This document shows positions 27,142 through 34,794 of a stretch of 64,000 bases of DNA, piece after piece. The notes beneath the pieces are model-generated. The model did not search any database and had not been told where the DNA came from. It was given only the letters and a program-made list of their open reading frames with translations. The stretch comes from Streptomyces fuscichromogenes (GTDB taxonomy: Bacteria; Actinomycetota; Actinomycetes; Streptomycetales; Streptomycetaceae). The stretch is from NCBI RefSeq assembly GCF_014645815.1, contig NZ_BMML01000007.1, forward strand, positions 1-64,000, read 5' to 3'. Within the stretch, counting starts at the first letter, position 1; the number at the start of each line of letters is the position of its first letter. A program made the position numbers and the translations under genes.

Positions 27142-27199
27142 AGCGCCCCGCAAGGGGCGCGGGGAACTGCGCGACCAGCCACAACGGCGCCGCAGACGG
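27142..27199 (+). repeat. intergenic hairpin repeat, copy 2
   Basis: The stem GCGCCCC-GCAA-GGGGCGC is followed by GGGGAACTGCGCGACCAGCC and CGGCGCCGCAG. It begins 2 bp after the stop of the NTF2-like gene and lies between convergent genes. Confidence 0.78.
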
Positions 27200-27226
27200 C
27201 ATATCGCGGCCCCCCCAGGGGAGCGC

Positions 27227-28579
27227 CTAGGCGGATTCCGCCCCGCTCGGCACCGCCCCCGGCGCCGAATCCGCCTTCGCGGGCAGGTGGTTGAAGAGCA
27301 GGTTCAGCACGATCGCCGTCAGGCACCCCGCGCTGATCCCGCTGTTCATCACCGTCTGGAACCAGTCGGGGAACTTCTCGTAGACCGTCGGCACACCCAC
27401 CGGCAGCATGCCGACCGCCACCGACACGGCCACCACCGTGAGGTTGTCGTTGCCGCGGAAGTCGACGGACGCCAGCGTCCGCAGACCGCTCGCCGCGACC
27501 GTGCCGAACATCACCAGGCCCGCGCCGCCCAGCACCGGCGCCGGAATCGCCGCGACCACCGCGCCCAGCTTGGGCAGCAGACCCAGCAGCACCAGGATGC
27601 CGCCGGCCGCCGCGACCACCCAGCGGCTGCGCACCCGGGTCATCCCGACCAGGCCCACGTTCTGCGCGAACGCCGTGTACGGGAAGGTGTTGAAGGCACC
27701 GCCGAGGACGGTCGAGAGGCCGTCGGCGCGCAGGCCGTCGGCGAGGGAACGCGGCTCGACCCTGCGGCCGGTCAGCTCGCCGACCGCGATCAGGTCACCG
27801 GTCGTCTCCGTCATCGTGACCAGCGCCACCACCAGCATGGAGATGATCGCCGAGGCCTTGAAGGTCGGCGTTCCGAAGTGGAACGGGGTGCTGATGCCGA
27901 GCCAGTCCGCGTCGCCGACCCCGCTGAAGTCCGTGAACCCGAAGGGCACCGCGACCGCCAGGCCCACCGCGATGCCGACCAGGACCGCGATCCGGGCGAG
28001 GTAGGCGGGCGCGAACCGCTGTACGCCGAGCACCACCGCGAGCACGAAGGCCGCCAGCGCCAGGTTCTTCGGCTCCCCGAAGTCCTTCGCGCCCGCGCCG
28101 CCCGCCGCCCAGTTGTCGGCGACCGGTAGCAGCGAGACCCCGATGATCAGGATCACGGTGCCGGTGACCAGGGGCGGGAAGAAGCGCAGCAGCCTCCCGA
28201 AGACGGGAGCGAGGAGCATGATCGCCAGCCCCGCCACGATCACCGAGCCGTAGATGGCGGGGAGTCCGCCGCCCGTCGTACCGATGAGGACCATCGGCGA
28301 GACCGCCGCGAACGTGCAGCCCTGCATGATCGGCAGCCGGACGCCGAAGCGCCAGAAGCCGACACACTGGATGAGCGTCGCGATGCCGCACACCAGCAGG
28401 TCGGCGGTGATCAGATAGGCCAGGTCGGCGGGGGACAGCTTCAGCGCGCCGCCCACGATCAGCGGAACGGCGACCGCGCCCGCGTACATCGCGAGCACGT
28501 GCTGGAGGCCGAACGCGGTCAACTGCCGTACGGGTGGGACCTCGTCGACGGGATGGACGGGGGCACTGGTGGTGGCCAT
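27227..28579 (-). CDS. NCS2 family uracil/xanthine permease
   Basis: This 450-residue membrane protein has about 14 helices. The GLQHVLAMYAGAVAVPLIVG opening, the LPIMQGCTFAAVSPM segment and FNTFPYTAFAQNVGLVGMT (the family QNxGxxxxT motif) identify the nucleobase:cation symporter-2 family. It would import xanthine, uric acid or uracil by proton symport. ATG 28579 has GGAG 5 nt upstream. It is convergent with the ureohydrolase operon, and a TTGTTGA-type motif lies upstream. Confidence 0.93.
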   Translation of the reverse strand: MATTSAPVHPVDEVPPVRQLTAFGLQHVLAMYAGAVAVPLIVGGALKLSPADLAYLITADLLVCGIATLIQCVGFWRFGVRLPIMQGCTFAAVSPMVLIGTTGGGLPAIYGSVIVAGLAIMLLAPVFGRLLRFFPPLVTGTVILIIGVSLLPVADNWAAGGAGAKDFGEPKNLALAAFVLAVVLGVQRFAPAYLARIAVLVGIAVGLAVAVPFGFTDFSGVGDADWLGISTPFHFGTPTFKASAIISMLVVALVTMTETTGDLIAVGELTGRRVEPRSLADGLRADGLSTVLGGAFNTFPYTAFAQNVGLVGMTRVRSRWVVAAAGGILVLLGLLPKLGAVVAAIPAPVLGGAGLVMFGTVAASGLRTLASVDFRGNDNLTVVAVSVAVGMLPVGVPTVYEKFPDWFQTVMNSGISAGCLTAIVLNLLFNHLPAKADSAPGAVPSGAESA

Positions 28580-28630
28580 GAGGACTCCAGAGCGGGGACG
28601 ACATCCGGACAGCACGAGACGGTAAGCGGC

Positions 28631-28652
28631 TTGAACAGTTTGTTGATTTCCG
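28631..28652. promoter_or_regulatory. TTGTTGA-type motif upstream of the NCS2 permease
   Basis: The plus strand reads TTGAACAGTTTGTTGATT then TCCG. Aligned to TTCAACGGATTGTTGATTCCG at 49963-49983 it differs at a few positions plus one inserted T. It is a candidate operator about 50-70 bp before the start codon. Confidence 0.42.
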
Positions 28653-28699
28653 ACTCGTTGCCGATACGTGTCATGCCCACCTGATCGCCGGTGACTCCG

Positions 28700-30043
28700 C
28701 TACGACCCCGAACGCGCCGCGGTCAGCAGGGAGTTCCAGTCGGCCAGCTTGACCACGCTGCGGCCGAGCCGGGCACCGAGCGCCGCCTCGGCCCGCTCGA
28801 TCGCCTGCCAGCCCGTCCACGGGACCGGCTCCATGCCCGCCGAGCGCATCACGGCGACCGGGTCCGCCGGCACCTCCTTGCGCAGCAGTTCGGGCGCGTC
28901 GTCCAGCAGCGAGGTCACCGTCTCCTTGGCGTCGGGCCGGTTGGTGCCGATGACACCGGTCGGGCCGCGCTTGATCCAGCCGGCCACGTAGTCGCCGGGC
29001 GCGCCGAAGCAGCCGCGCAGGACCCGGCCCGCCTCGTGCGGCACGGTGCCGCTCTCCTCGTCGAACGGGAGCCCGTCCAGCGGTACTCCGCGATAGCCGA
29101 CCGACCGCAGCACCAGCTGTGCCTCGACCGTCTCGTACCGTCCGGTGCCGCGCACCCCGCCCCGGCCGTCCGGCTCGGTGCGCTCGAAGAGCACGCCGCC
29201 CACCCGTCCGCCCTCGTCGAGGAGTTCGACCGGACGCAGGAAGAAACGCATCCGGATGCTGCGGTCCGCGCCCCGCCGGCCGGCCTCGCTCCAGTCGCGC
29301 AGCACCGCCACGTTGCGGCGCTGGGCGGCGGGCAGCGCGGCCGGGTCGGCGCAGGCCGGGTCGAGCGCCAACTCATCGGGTTCCACCCGGACTTCGGTCT
29401 CCGGCAGCGCACCCAGCTCGCGCAGCTCCTTCGTGGTGAACCGGGCCTGCGAGGGGCCGCGCCGGCCCACCACGTGGACCTCTCTTATCCGGCTCGCCGA
29501 CAGCGCCGTCAGTGCCTCCTGCGGCATGTCGGTGGGGCTCAGCTCCGCGACTCCCCGGGCCAGCATCCGCGCCACGTCCACCGCGACGTTGCCGACCCCG
29601 ATGACCACCGCGGACCGGGCGTCGCGCACGAACCCGGCGTCGATCGCGTCCGGGTGCGCGCTGTACCAGGACACGAACTCGGTCGCCGACCAGCTGCCCG
29701 GCAGCTCCTCGCCGGGAATCCCGAGCCGCCGGTCGGTGGCGGCGCCCACGCAGTAGACCACCGCATGGTACAGCTCCCGCAGCCGCTCCACCGGCAGCCC
29801 GCCGGTGCCCCCGATCCGGACCCCGCCGAGGAAGCGCACCCGCTCGTGTTCGAGGACGTTCCGCAGGTTCCCCTGCAGTGACTTGATCTTCTCGTGGTCC
29901 GGGGCGACGCCGTACCGCACCAGTCCGTACGGGCACGGCAGCCGGTCCAGGACGTCCACACGCACCGTGGGGTCGAGCTGGACGAGGCTCTGGGCGGTGT
30001 AGCACCCGCTCGGCCCGGAGCCGACGACGGCGACACGCAACAC
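28700..30043 (-). CDS. ferredoxin-NADP reductase (FprA/adrenodoxin reductase type)
   Basis: This 447-residue flavoprotein passes electrons between NADPH and ferredoxin. It has the FAD motif VAVVGSGPSGCYTAQSL, the CPYGLVRYGVAPDH signature, the NADP motif VIGVGNVAVDVARML and the C-terminal GWIKRGPTGVIGTNRPDAKE. GTG 30043 has AAGGAG 7 nt upstream. It is a single gene divergent from the DUF6214 gene. Its partner, such as a P450 ferredoxin, is not nearby. Confidence 0.94.
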   Translation of the reverse strand: MLRVAVVGSGPSGCYTAQSLVQLDPTVRVDVLDRLPCPYGLVRYGVAPDHEKIKSLQGNLRNVLEHERVRFLGGVRIGGTGGLPVERLRELYHAVVYCVGAATDRRLGIPGEELPGSWSATEFVSWYSAHPDAIDAGFVRDARSAVVIGVGNVAVDVARMLARGVAELSPTDMPQEALTALSASRIREVHVVGRRGPSQARFTTKELRELGALPETEVRVEPDELALDPACADPAALPAAQRRNVAVLRDWSEAGRRGADRSIRMRFFLRPVELLDEGGRVGGVLFERTEPDGRGGVRGTGRYETVEAQLVLRSVGYRGVPLDGLPFDEESGTVPHEAGRVLRGCFGAPGDYVAGWIKRGPTGVIGTNRPDAKETVTSLLDDAPELLRKEVPADPVAVMRSAGMEPVPWTGWQAIERAEAALGARLGRSVVKLADWNSLLTAARSGS

Positions 30044-30229
30044 AGGGGGACTCCTTGCCCGAGGGGCTGGTGTCTTCAGCATCCCACCGGCCCGGCCGCC
30101 TCGACAGGGGCCGCAGGGGTGACGCGGACGCGTGTCCGGGACCACGAGATGTGATCATGGGGTTACGTTACGTATGTGCTGGAAGCATCGTTTCTCAATC
30201 TTTCTGATCGGCGCGCGGAGGACGGCACG

Positions 30230-30736
30230 GTGTCCGTGACGCCCGCCTGGGAGGTGCAGGAGCACACGGGAGCCACCTCGTGGTTCCAGGTCCGGCTGGC
30301 CTTCGAGGACGGCGCGCGGGTCGACGCGCTCGCCGTGGTGGCCGGGGGACAGGTCTCCATCGAGGACGTCAAGGCGTGGCCCGCGCTCTCCCTGGCCGAT
30401 CTGACGGTGCTCGCCGACTGGATCGAGGAGCCGCTGTGCCGGGCCTGCGGGATGGAGTCGTACGCGGACGAGGAGCCCGGTACGGACGAGGACGGCGGGC
30501 CCGGGACGGACGAGGACGGTGGGCCCGGCGGCGCGCCGCGCGCCCGGCCCGCCTGGCCACGGGGCATCGAGGGGAGGTGGCTGGTGGCCCAGGAGTACCG
30601 GGCCGCGCAGGAGGAGGGCCTCGATCCGGTCCTCGCGGTGATGTGCGCGACCGGGCACAGCCGTCGGCGGTCGCTTAGGCTCATCGCGCAGGCGCGTGAC
30701 GCGGGCTTCCTGACGCCGCGTCATGCCCGCCGCTGA
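30230..30736 (+). CDS. DUF6214 family protein
   Basis: This roughly 168-residue protein has a conserved N-terminal domain (PAWEVQEHTGATSWFQVRLA, GGQVSIEDVKAWPALSLADL), then CRACG, an acidic linker with two copies of PGTDEDGG, and a helical C-terminal part (CATGHSRRRSLRLIAQARDA). This matches a streptomycete family of unknown function. GTG 30230 with GGAGG 8 nt upstream is preferred over GTG 30176. Its stop abuts that of the convergent TetR gene. Confidence 0.7.
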   Translation: MSVTPAWEVQEHTGATSWFQVRLAFEDGARVDALAVVAGGQVSIEDVKAWPALSLADLTVLADWIEEPLCRACGMESYADEEPGTDEDGGPGTDEDGGPGGAPRARPAWPRGIEGRWLVAQEYRAAQEEGLDPVLAVMCATGHSRRRSLRLIAQARDAGFLTPRHARR

Positions 30737-31435
30737 CTAACCGGGTTCGGATCCGGGTCCGGTTCCCGGACCGGTTCCCGGTGCGGTCCGGTCCCCGGTC
30801 GCGAAGAACCGGGACAGGTCCTGTCGCGCGGCGGCCGGTGCGGACTCCGGGGGCAGGCCCAGCTCCCGGTCGAGCCCGTAGCGCTCGAAAAGCTCCGCCC
30901 GCAGCGCCGGGATCGGCATCGGCACACCGGGCACCAGCGCCGCGTACACGGCCCCCATCAGTACGGCGCGCAGCATGGGGTAGTCGGTCTCGACGTGCTG
31001 CGAGCCGTACCGGGCGACGGTGTCGCCCAGCAGCTCCGACAGCCGGCGCTGCTCGGGGCACTGCACGAAGCCCTCGCCCTGGAGCAGGCCCGCCATGTGC
31101 TGGCGCATCAGCACCGGCCGGTCGTGCGCCAGCCCCAGGATCGCGTCGATGGCACGGGCCAGCCGCTCCCGCCCGTCCTCGGTGTGCGGCTCGTGCTCCA
31201 GCGCCTCCTCCAGCGTCCGGTGCATCAGGCGGTGCACGGCGGACTGGACCAGCTGGCGCTTGCCCGGGAAGTAGTACGACACCAGCCCGCGCGCCGACCC
31301 CGCGCGGTCGGCGATCGCGCCCAGCGTGGTGGCTTCGAAACCGTGCTCGTCGACCAGCTCGACCGCGGCCTGGAGCAGCCGTTCCCGGGAACGCCTGCGC
31401 AACTCTTCATTGACCGATGCGCTGCGCGGGGACAT
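30737..31435 (-). CDS. TetR family transcriptional regulator
   Basis: This 232-residue repressor has a TetR HTH at about residues 15-60 (LLQAAVELVDEHGFEATTLG, ARGLVSYYFPGKRQLVQSAV). The ligand domain follows, and the last 20 residues are a Gly/Pro/Thr tail. The start ATG 31435 has AGGAG 7 nt upstream. A 19-bp near-perfect palindrome sits 16 bp upstream and probably mediates autoregulation. The ligand and target are unknown. Confidence 0.92.
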   Translation of the reverse strand: MSPRSASVNEELRRRSRERLLQAAVELVDEHGFEATTLGAIADRAGSARGLVSYYFPGKRQLVQSAVHRLMHRTLEEALEHEPHTEDGRERLARAIDAILGLAHDRPVLMRQHMAGLLQGEGFVQCPEQRRLSELLGDTVARYGSQHVETDYPMLRAVLMGAVYAALVPGVPMPIPALRAELFERYGLDRELGLPPESAPAAARQDLSRFFATGDRTAPGTGPGTGPGSEPG

Positions 31436-31450
31436 CCTGGAACTCCTGCG

Positions 31451-31469
31451 TTGACTGGCTGCCAGCCAA
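31451..31469. promoter_or_regulatory. TetR-type operator
   Basis: TTGACTGGC-T-GCCAGCCAA is a 19-bp palindrome with one mismatch. It lies 16 bp upstream of the TetR start codon, and TATAAT follows at 31471-31476. Confidence 0.65.
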
Positions 31470-31571
31470 CTATAATCGACGCAGCGGGCACCGCTCTGCG
31501 CGGGGCCTGTCCAGGGCTGCCGTTCGTCCGGGGCGACACGGGGGAGCGTCTCGGGCGGACGGCGCGACAGC

Positions 31572-32294
31572 TCAGGACCGGGTGGGCGCGGCCGGTCGGC
31601 GGGCCACGCCCACCAGGTCCAGGACCGGCAGCAGCGCGTCCGGCCGGTCGGCCGCCGGCAGCGGGTCCACGAAGTGCACCCGGCAGCCGAGCGCCGCCGC
31701 GCCGCCGTCGGCAGGCCTGCTGTCCCCGACCATCAGCGTCTTCGCCGGCTCGGCCGCCAGTGCCTCCAGCGCCACCGTGAAGAGCCGCGGATCCGGTTTC
31801 TGGACACCGTGCTCGTACGACAGGACGTACGCGTCCACGTACGCGTCGAGCCCGTGCTCGCGGAAGACCGGGCGCAGGTCCCAGCCGATGTTGCTGACCA
31901 CACCGACCCCGATCCCGTGCTCGCGCAGCGTGCGCAGCACCCGGGCGGCGTCCGGGTACGGCGTCCAGGCCCGCGGGGTCATGTGCCGCTCGTACAGCGC
32001 GTCGTGCAGGGCCGGGTCCGGCAGCGTCACCCGCCGGGACAGGCCGGTGTACGCGGCCCGGTGCAGCTCCGCGCTCTCGTCCCGCACCGCCCACACCCCG
32101 GCCAGCTCCTCGGGCAGCGCGACCGGGAAGGCCCCGCCGGGCTGCGCCCCGGCCACCTCCAGCGCACCCGCCGCCTGCACCAACTCGGCTTCGGAAAGCG
32201 GTACTTCGGTCTCGGCGAGCACCGCCCGCAGCCAGGACTCGGTGGACTCGATACGGAAGAGGGTCCCGGAGAAGTCGAAGAGCACGGCAGTCAT
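31572..32294 (-). CDS. HAD family hydrolase
   Basis: This 240-residue protein has HAD motifs I (DFSGTLF, nucleophile D7), II (VVSNIGW), III (QKPDP) and IV (MVGDSRPADGG). In motif I the second acidic residue of the usual DxD is Ser9, which occurs in part of the family and may affect phosphatase chemistry. The cap is of the helical C1 type. Substrate unknown. It is preceded on the same strand by the PAP2 gene after 36 bp. Confidence 0.88.
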   Translation of the reverse strand: MTAVLFDFSGTLFRIESTESWLRAVLAETEVPLSEAELVQAAGALEVAGAQPGGAFPVALPEELAGVWAVRDESAELHRAAYTGLSRRVTLPDPALHDALYERHMTPRAWTPYPDAARVLRTLREHGIGVGVVSNIGWDLRPVFREHGLDAYVDAYVLSYEHGVQKPDPRLFTVALEALAAEPAKTLMVGDSRPADGGAAALGCRVHFVDPLPAADRPDALLPVLDLVGVARRPAAPTRS

Positions 32295-32330
32295 GTGCCG
32301 GACTCTACCGAGGGCCGGACGTGGTGCGGG

Positions 32331-33002
32331 CTACGGGCGGGGGCGTCCCCGGGCGTCGCGCTCCCACTCGTACGCCAGCACCGCGAGCGCCACCACCAGG
32401 GCGCCGAGCAGCCAGCCGCCGAGCACGTCCGAGGGCCAGTGCACGCCGAGCCACACGCGGGTCAGGCCGACGCCCACGACCGAGAACCCGGCCGCGGCCA
32501 GCGCCGCACACCACAGCGCGCGACCGGTGCCGCAGCGGTGCAGCAGCCACAGCAGCAGGCCGCAGACCACCGTGGCCGTCATGGTGTGCCCGGAGGGGAA
32601 GGCGGCGTAGTGGGCGGAGTCGACCGGGTCCGGCCACTCCGGGCGCGGACGGCCGACGGCGACCTTGAGGGACTGCTGGGCGACCGTCCCGAGCGCGCAG
32701 GTCAGGGTCAGCCACAGGGCGGTCCACCACGCCGAGTGCCGCCACACCAGCCACACCGCGACCGCCGCGCACAGCAGGCGCATGGTCAGCGGGTCCCAGA
32801 CCCAGTCCGCCAGGACGCGCAGCACCTGCGTGGTGCCGTGGTCCGCCACGGCCCAGCGGTGGGTGGCATGGGCGATGTCCTCGTCCACCGCGACCAGAGG
32901 AGGCCACTCGCCGGCGACCAGGGCGAGCAGCAGCGCCGAGGAGAGGGCGAGCACGGCGGTCGCGAGAAGCGGGGCAGGACGGTCGCTGGACGGTGGGCGC
33001 AT
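32331..33002 (-). CDS. PAP2 family membrane phosphatase
   Basis: This 223-residue protein has about six transmembrane helices and the three-part phosphatase signature: KVAVGRPRP, FPSGHTM and RVWLGVHWPSDVLGG. Such enzymes dephosphorylate lipid phosphates or undecaprenyl pyrophosphate on the outer face of the membrane. No Shine-Dalgarno sequence is evident before ATG 33002. It lies between the HAD and M56 genes on the same strand. Confidence 0.92.
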   Translation of the reverse strand: MRPPSSDRPAPLLATAVLALSSALLLALVAGEWPPLVAVDEDIAHATHRWAVADHGTTQVLRVLADWVWDPLTMRLLCAAVAVWLVWRHSAWWTALWLTLTCALGTVAQQSLKVAVGRPRPEWPDPVDSAHYAAFPSGHTMTATVVCGLLLWLLHRCGTGRALWCAALAAAGFSVVGVGLTRVWLGVHWPSDVLGGWLLGALVVALAVLAYEWERDARGRPRP

Positions 33003-33058
33003 GACGTGATCTTTGCCGAATCATTGCCCGCAGGGCAATTCCCCTGCGGAATACCGCC

Positions 33059-33994
33059 TCACCGCAGGGCGTGCAGGCTCGGTACCAGCGCCACCAGCAC
33101 CGGGATCACCGGGACCAGGGCGGCCGTCGCGGTCAGCCGCAGCCGGTGCCGGGCCGGGAGGCGGTCCGGGGCGGTGAGCAACCGGTTCACCCGCTGCGGG
33201 ACATGGGCGTGCGGGGTCGGTCCCGGGCCGAACACGCCCCGGTCCTCGTTGAGTTCGACCAGGGCGAGCGCGGTGGTGAGGCGGCCGTGGCGCCGCGAGG
33301 CCATGTCGTCGGCGGCCAGTTCGACCAGCCGGTGCATCTCCTCGCGGAACGCGGCGAACACCGGGATCTGCGGGAACCCGCCCGCCAGCGCGGCCGAGCA
33401 GTGCAGCAGCCAGTCGTGCCGGGCCTGCGCGTGCCCCTGCTCGTGGGCGAGGACCGCGTCCAGCTGACGCCCTTTCAGGCGACGCAACGCGGCTGTGGTG
33501 ACCACGAGTTGGGGCGCCGCTCCCGGCAGCCACCAGGCATCCGGGCGCTCTCCCTCAAGGACGACGAGGCGATGGGCGGACCGCTCCTCGCCGGGCAGCA
33601 GGGGCGCGCGGAGCAGGAGTTCGGCCCGTCGCCGGCTGCGCCTGGACCTGGCCCGCGCGATCTCCCGCACCAGCATCGCCCCGCTCCACAGCCCGGCGCA
33701 GGCGAGGACGAGCGCGGTCGCGGCCGCCCACGGACCGCTCGTGCCGAGCGCATAGGCGTCCGCCACCCCGCTCGGGGCGGTCGCGAACACCTGCCCGCGC
33801 ACCGCCTGCCAGGCCGCCGCCGCGCTCAGCGTCATGGACAGGGCGCAGCACAGCAGCACGGTGGCCACCACGCACTGCCACACCCACAGGGCGACCACCG
33901 GTTCCCGGTCCGTCCAGTCGGCCCGGCCGAGAAAACGGGGGCCGACCGCGGCGGTCAAGGCGCCGAGCAGCAACAGTGCCACGGGGACCATCAT
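33059..33994 (-). CDS. M56 family metallopeptidase (BlaR1-like)
   Basis: This 311-residue membrane protein has the zinc-protease motif HEQGH (around residue 185) in LAHEQGHAQARHDWLLH and four or so transmembrane helices. It belongs to the M56 family, whose BlaR1/MecR1 members cleave repressors. Here there is no sensor penicillin-binding domain and no adjacent BlaI repressor, so its target is unclear. The start is taken at the ATG-ATG pair 33994/33991. Confidence 0.88.
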   Translation of the reverse strand: MMVPVALLLLGALTAAVGPRFLGRADWTDREPVVALWVWQCVVATVLLCCALSMTLSAAAAWQAVRGQVFATAPSGVADAYALGTSGPWAAATALVLACAGLWSGAMLVREIARARSRRSRRRAELLLRAPLLPGEERSAHRLVVLEGERPDAWWLPGAAPQLVVTTAALRRLKGRQLDAVLAHEQGHAQARHDWLLHCSAALAGGFPQIPVFAAFREEMHRLVELAADDMASRRHGRLTTALALVELNEDRGVFGPGPTPHAHVPQRVNRLLTAPDRLPARHRLRLTATAALVPVIPVLVALVPSLHALR

Positions 33995-34089
33995 GGCCAG
34001 CACCCTATGAGCGGGGGGCCGCTGAGGGGTACAGCCCATTGCGCCAAAGTGACGCAGGCAACGTTTGCGCCGCGTGTGGTGTCACTTCC

Positions 34090-34635
34090 TCACAGCGCCA
34101 GCAGCATCGCCACCATGCCGATCCCCATCGACAGGCGGCAAGCCCGCGCCAGTTCGGGCCGGTCGCCCCACCTGACCGCCGCCGTCCCGGCGGCCGCCGC
34201 GCCGAGCGGGACCAGCCGTGCGCCGGACAGCAGCACGAAACCGGTGAAGTAGACCAGCAACGGCCCGGTCACCAGCGGGACTCCGGCGCCGCCGTGATGG
34301 TGGGCGCCGGGGGAGGCCGCCATCGCCACCGCCATGTAGACCATCGCCGCCGTCCCCACCAGATGGTGCAGATGGTGCGGACTGCTGCGGGCGCTCCACA
34401 GGGCGCGCAGGGCGGCCGCGCCGAACACCGCCGCATACAGCGGCCATGCCCACCCCGGCGGGGTGAACACCGTCGCGGGCACGGCCATGACGGCCATGCC
34501 GAACCCCATCAGCGCCTCGCCGCCCGCGGCGCGCCGCTGCTCCTCGACAGTGCTGCGCATCCGCACCAGGCAGTAGGCGCCGGTCGCCGCGCACAGCGCG
34601 ACCAGCAGCCAGCCGGGCGAAGCCGGTCCGTGCAC
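34090..34635 (-). CDS. DUF5134 family membrane protein
   Basis: This 181-residue protein has five or six hydrophobic helices and a His-rich loop (SSPHHLHHLVG and SPGAHHHGG). It matches the actinobacterial DUF5134 family, commonly found beside copper or M56 genes. GTG 34635 is preceded by GGGGAGG with a 6 nt spacer; the antisense frame that continues to 36468 is a shadow of the FUSC gene. It is divergent from the FUSC operon. Confidence 0.75.
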   Translation of the reverse strand: MHGPASPGWLLVALCAATGAYCLVRMRSTVEEQRRAAGGEALMGFGMAVMAVPATVFTPPGWAWPLYAAVFGAAALRALWSARSSPHHLHHLVGTAAMVYMAVAMAASPGAHHHGGAGVPLVTGPLLVYFTGFVLLSGARLVPLGAAAAGTAAVRWGDRPELARACRLSMGIGMVAMLLAL

Positions 34636-34766
34636 GGCGCACCTCCCCGCTCGACGTCGCGTCGAGGGATGCCATGCCCCGGCCGTACGGCGCGCACGCG
34701 AGCGCAAGGATGTACACGGGGAGCATTCGCCGGAGCACAGTGTGTGATCAGGGTCGTTCCAAAGTA

Positions 34767-34780
34767 TTTTACGAGTAAAA
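34767..34780. promoter_or_regulatory. AT-rich palindrome upstream of the FUSC-MarR operon
   Basis: TTTTAC-GA-GTAAAA is a perfect 6-bp inverted repeat in otherwise GC-rich DNA. It ends 2 bp before the -10 TATGCT (34783-34788), so it covers the spacer between -35 and -10. It is a likely site for the MarR regulator encoded by the operon. Confidence 0.6.
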
Positions 34781-34782
34781 CA

Positions 34783-34788
34783 TATGCT
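34783..34788 (+). promoter_or_regulatory. -10 element of leaderless FUSC transcript
   Basis: TATGCT lies 6 nt before ATG 34795, with no Shine-Dalgarno sequence. This geometry indicates transcription starting at or near the start codon. Confidence 0.5.
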
Positions 34789-34794
34789 AAATTG

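Noticed and set aside
33059-33994. beta-Lactam sensor BlaR1
   Set aside because: Only the M56 protease part is present, with no penicillin-binding sensor domain and no BlaI gene nearby.
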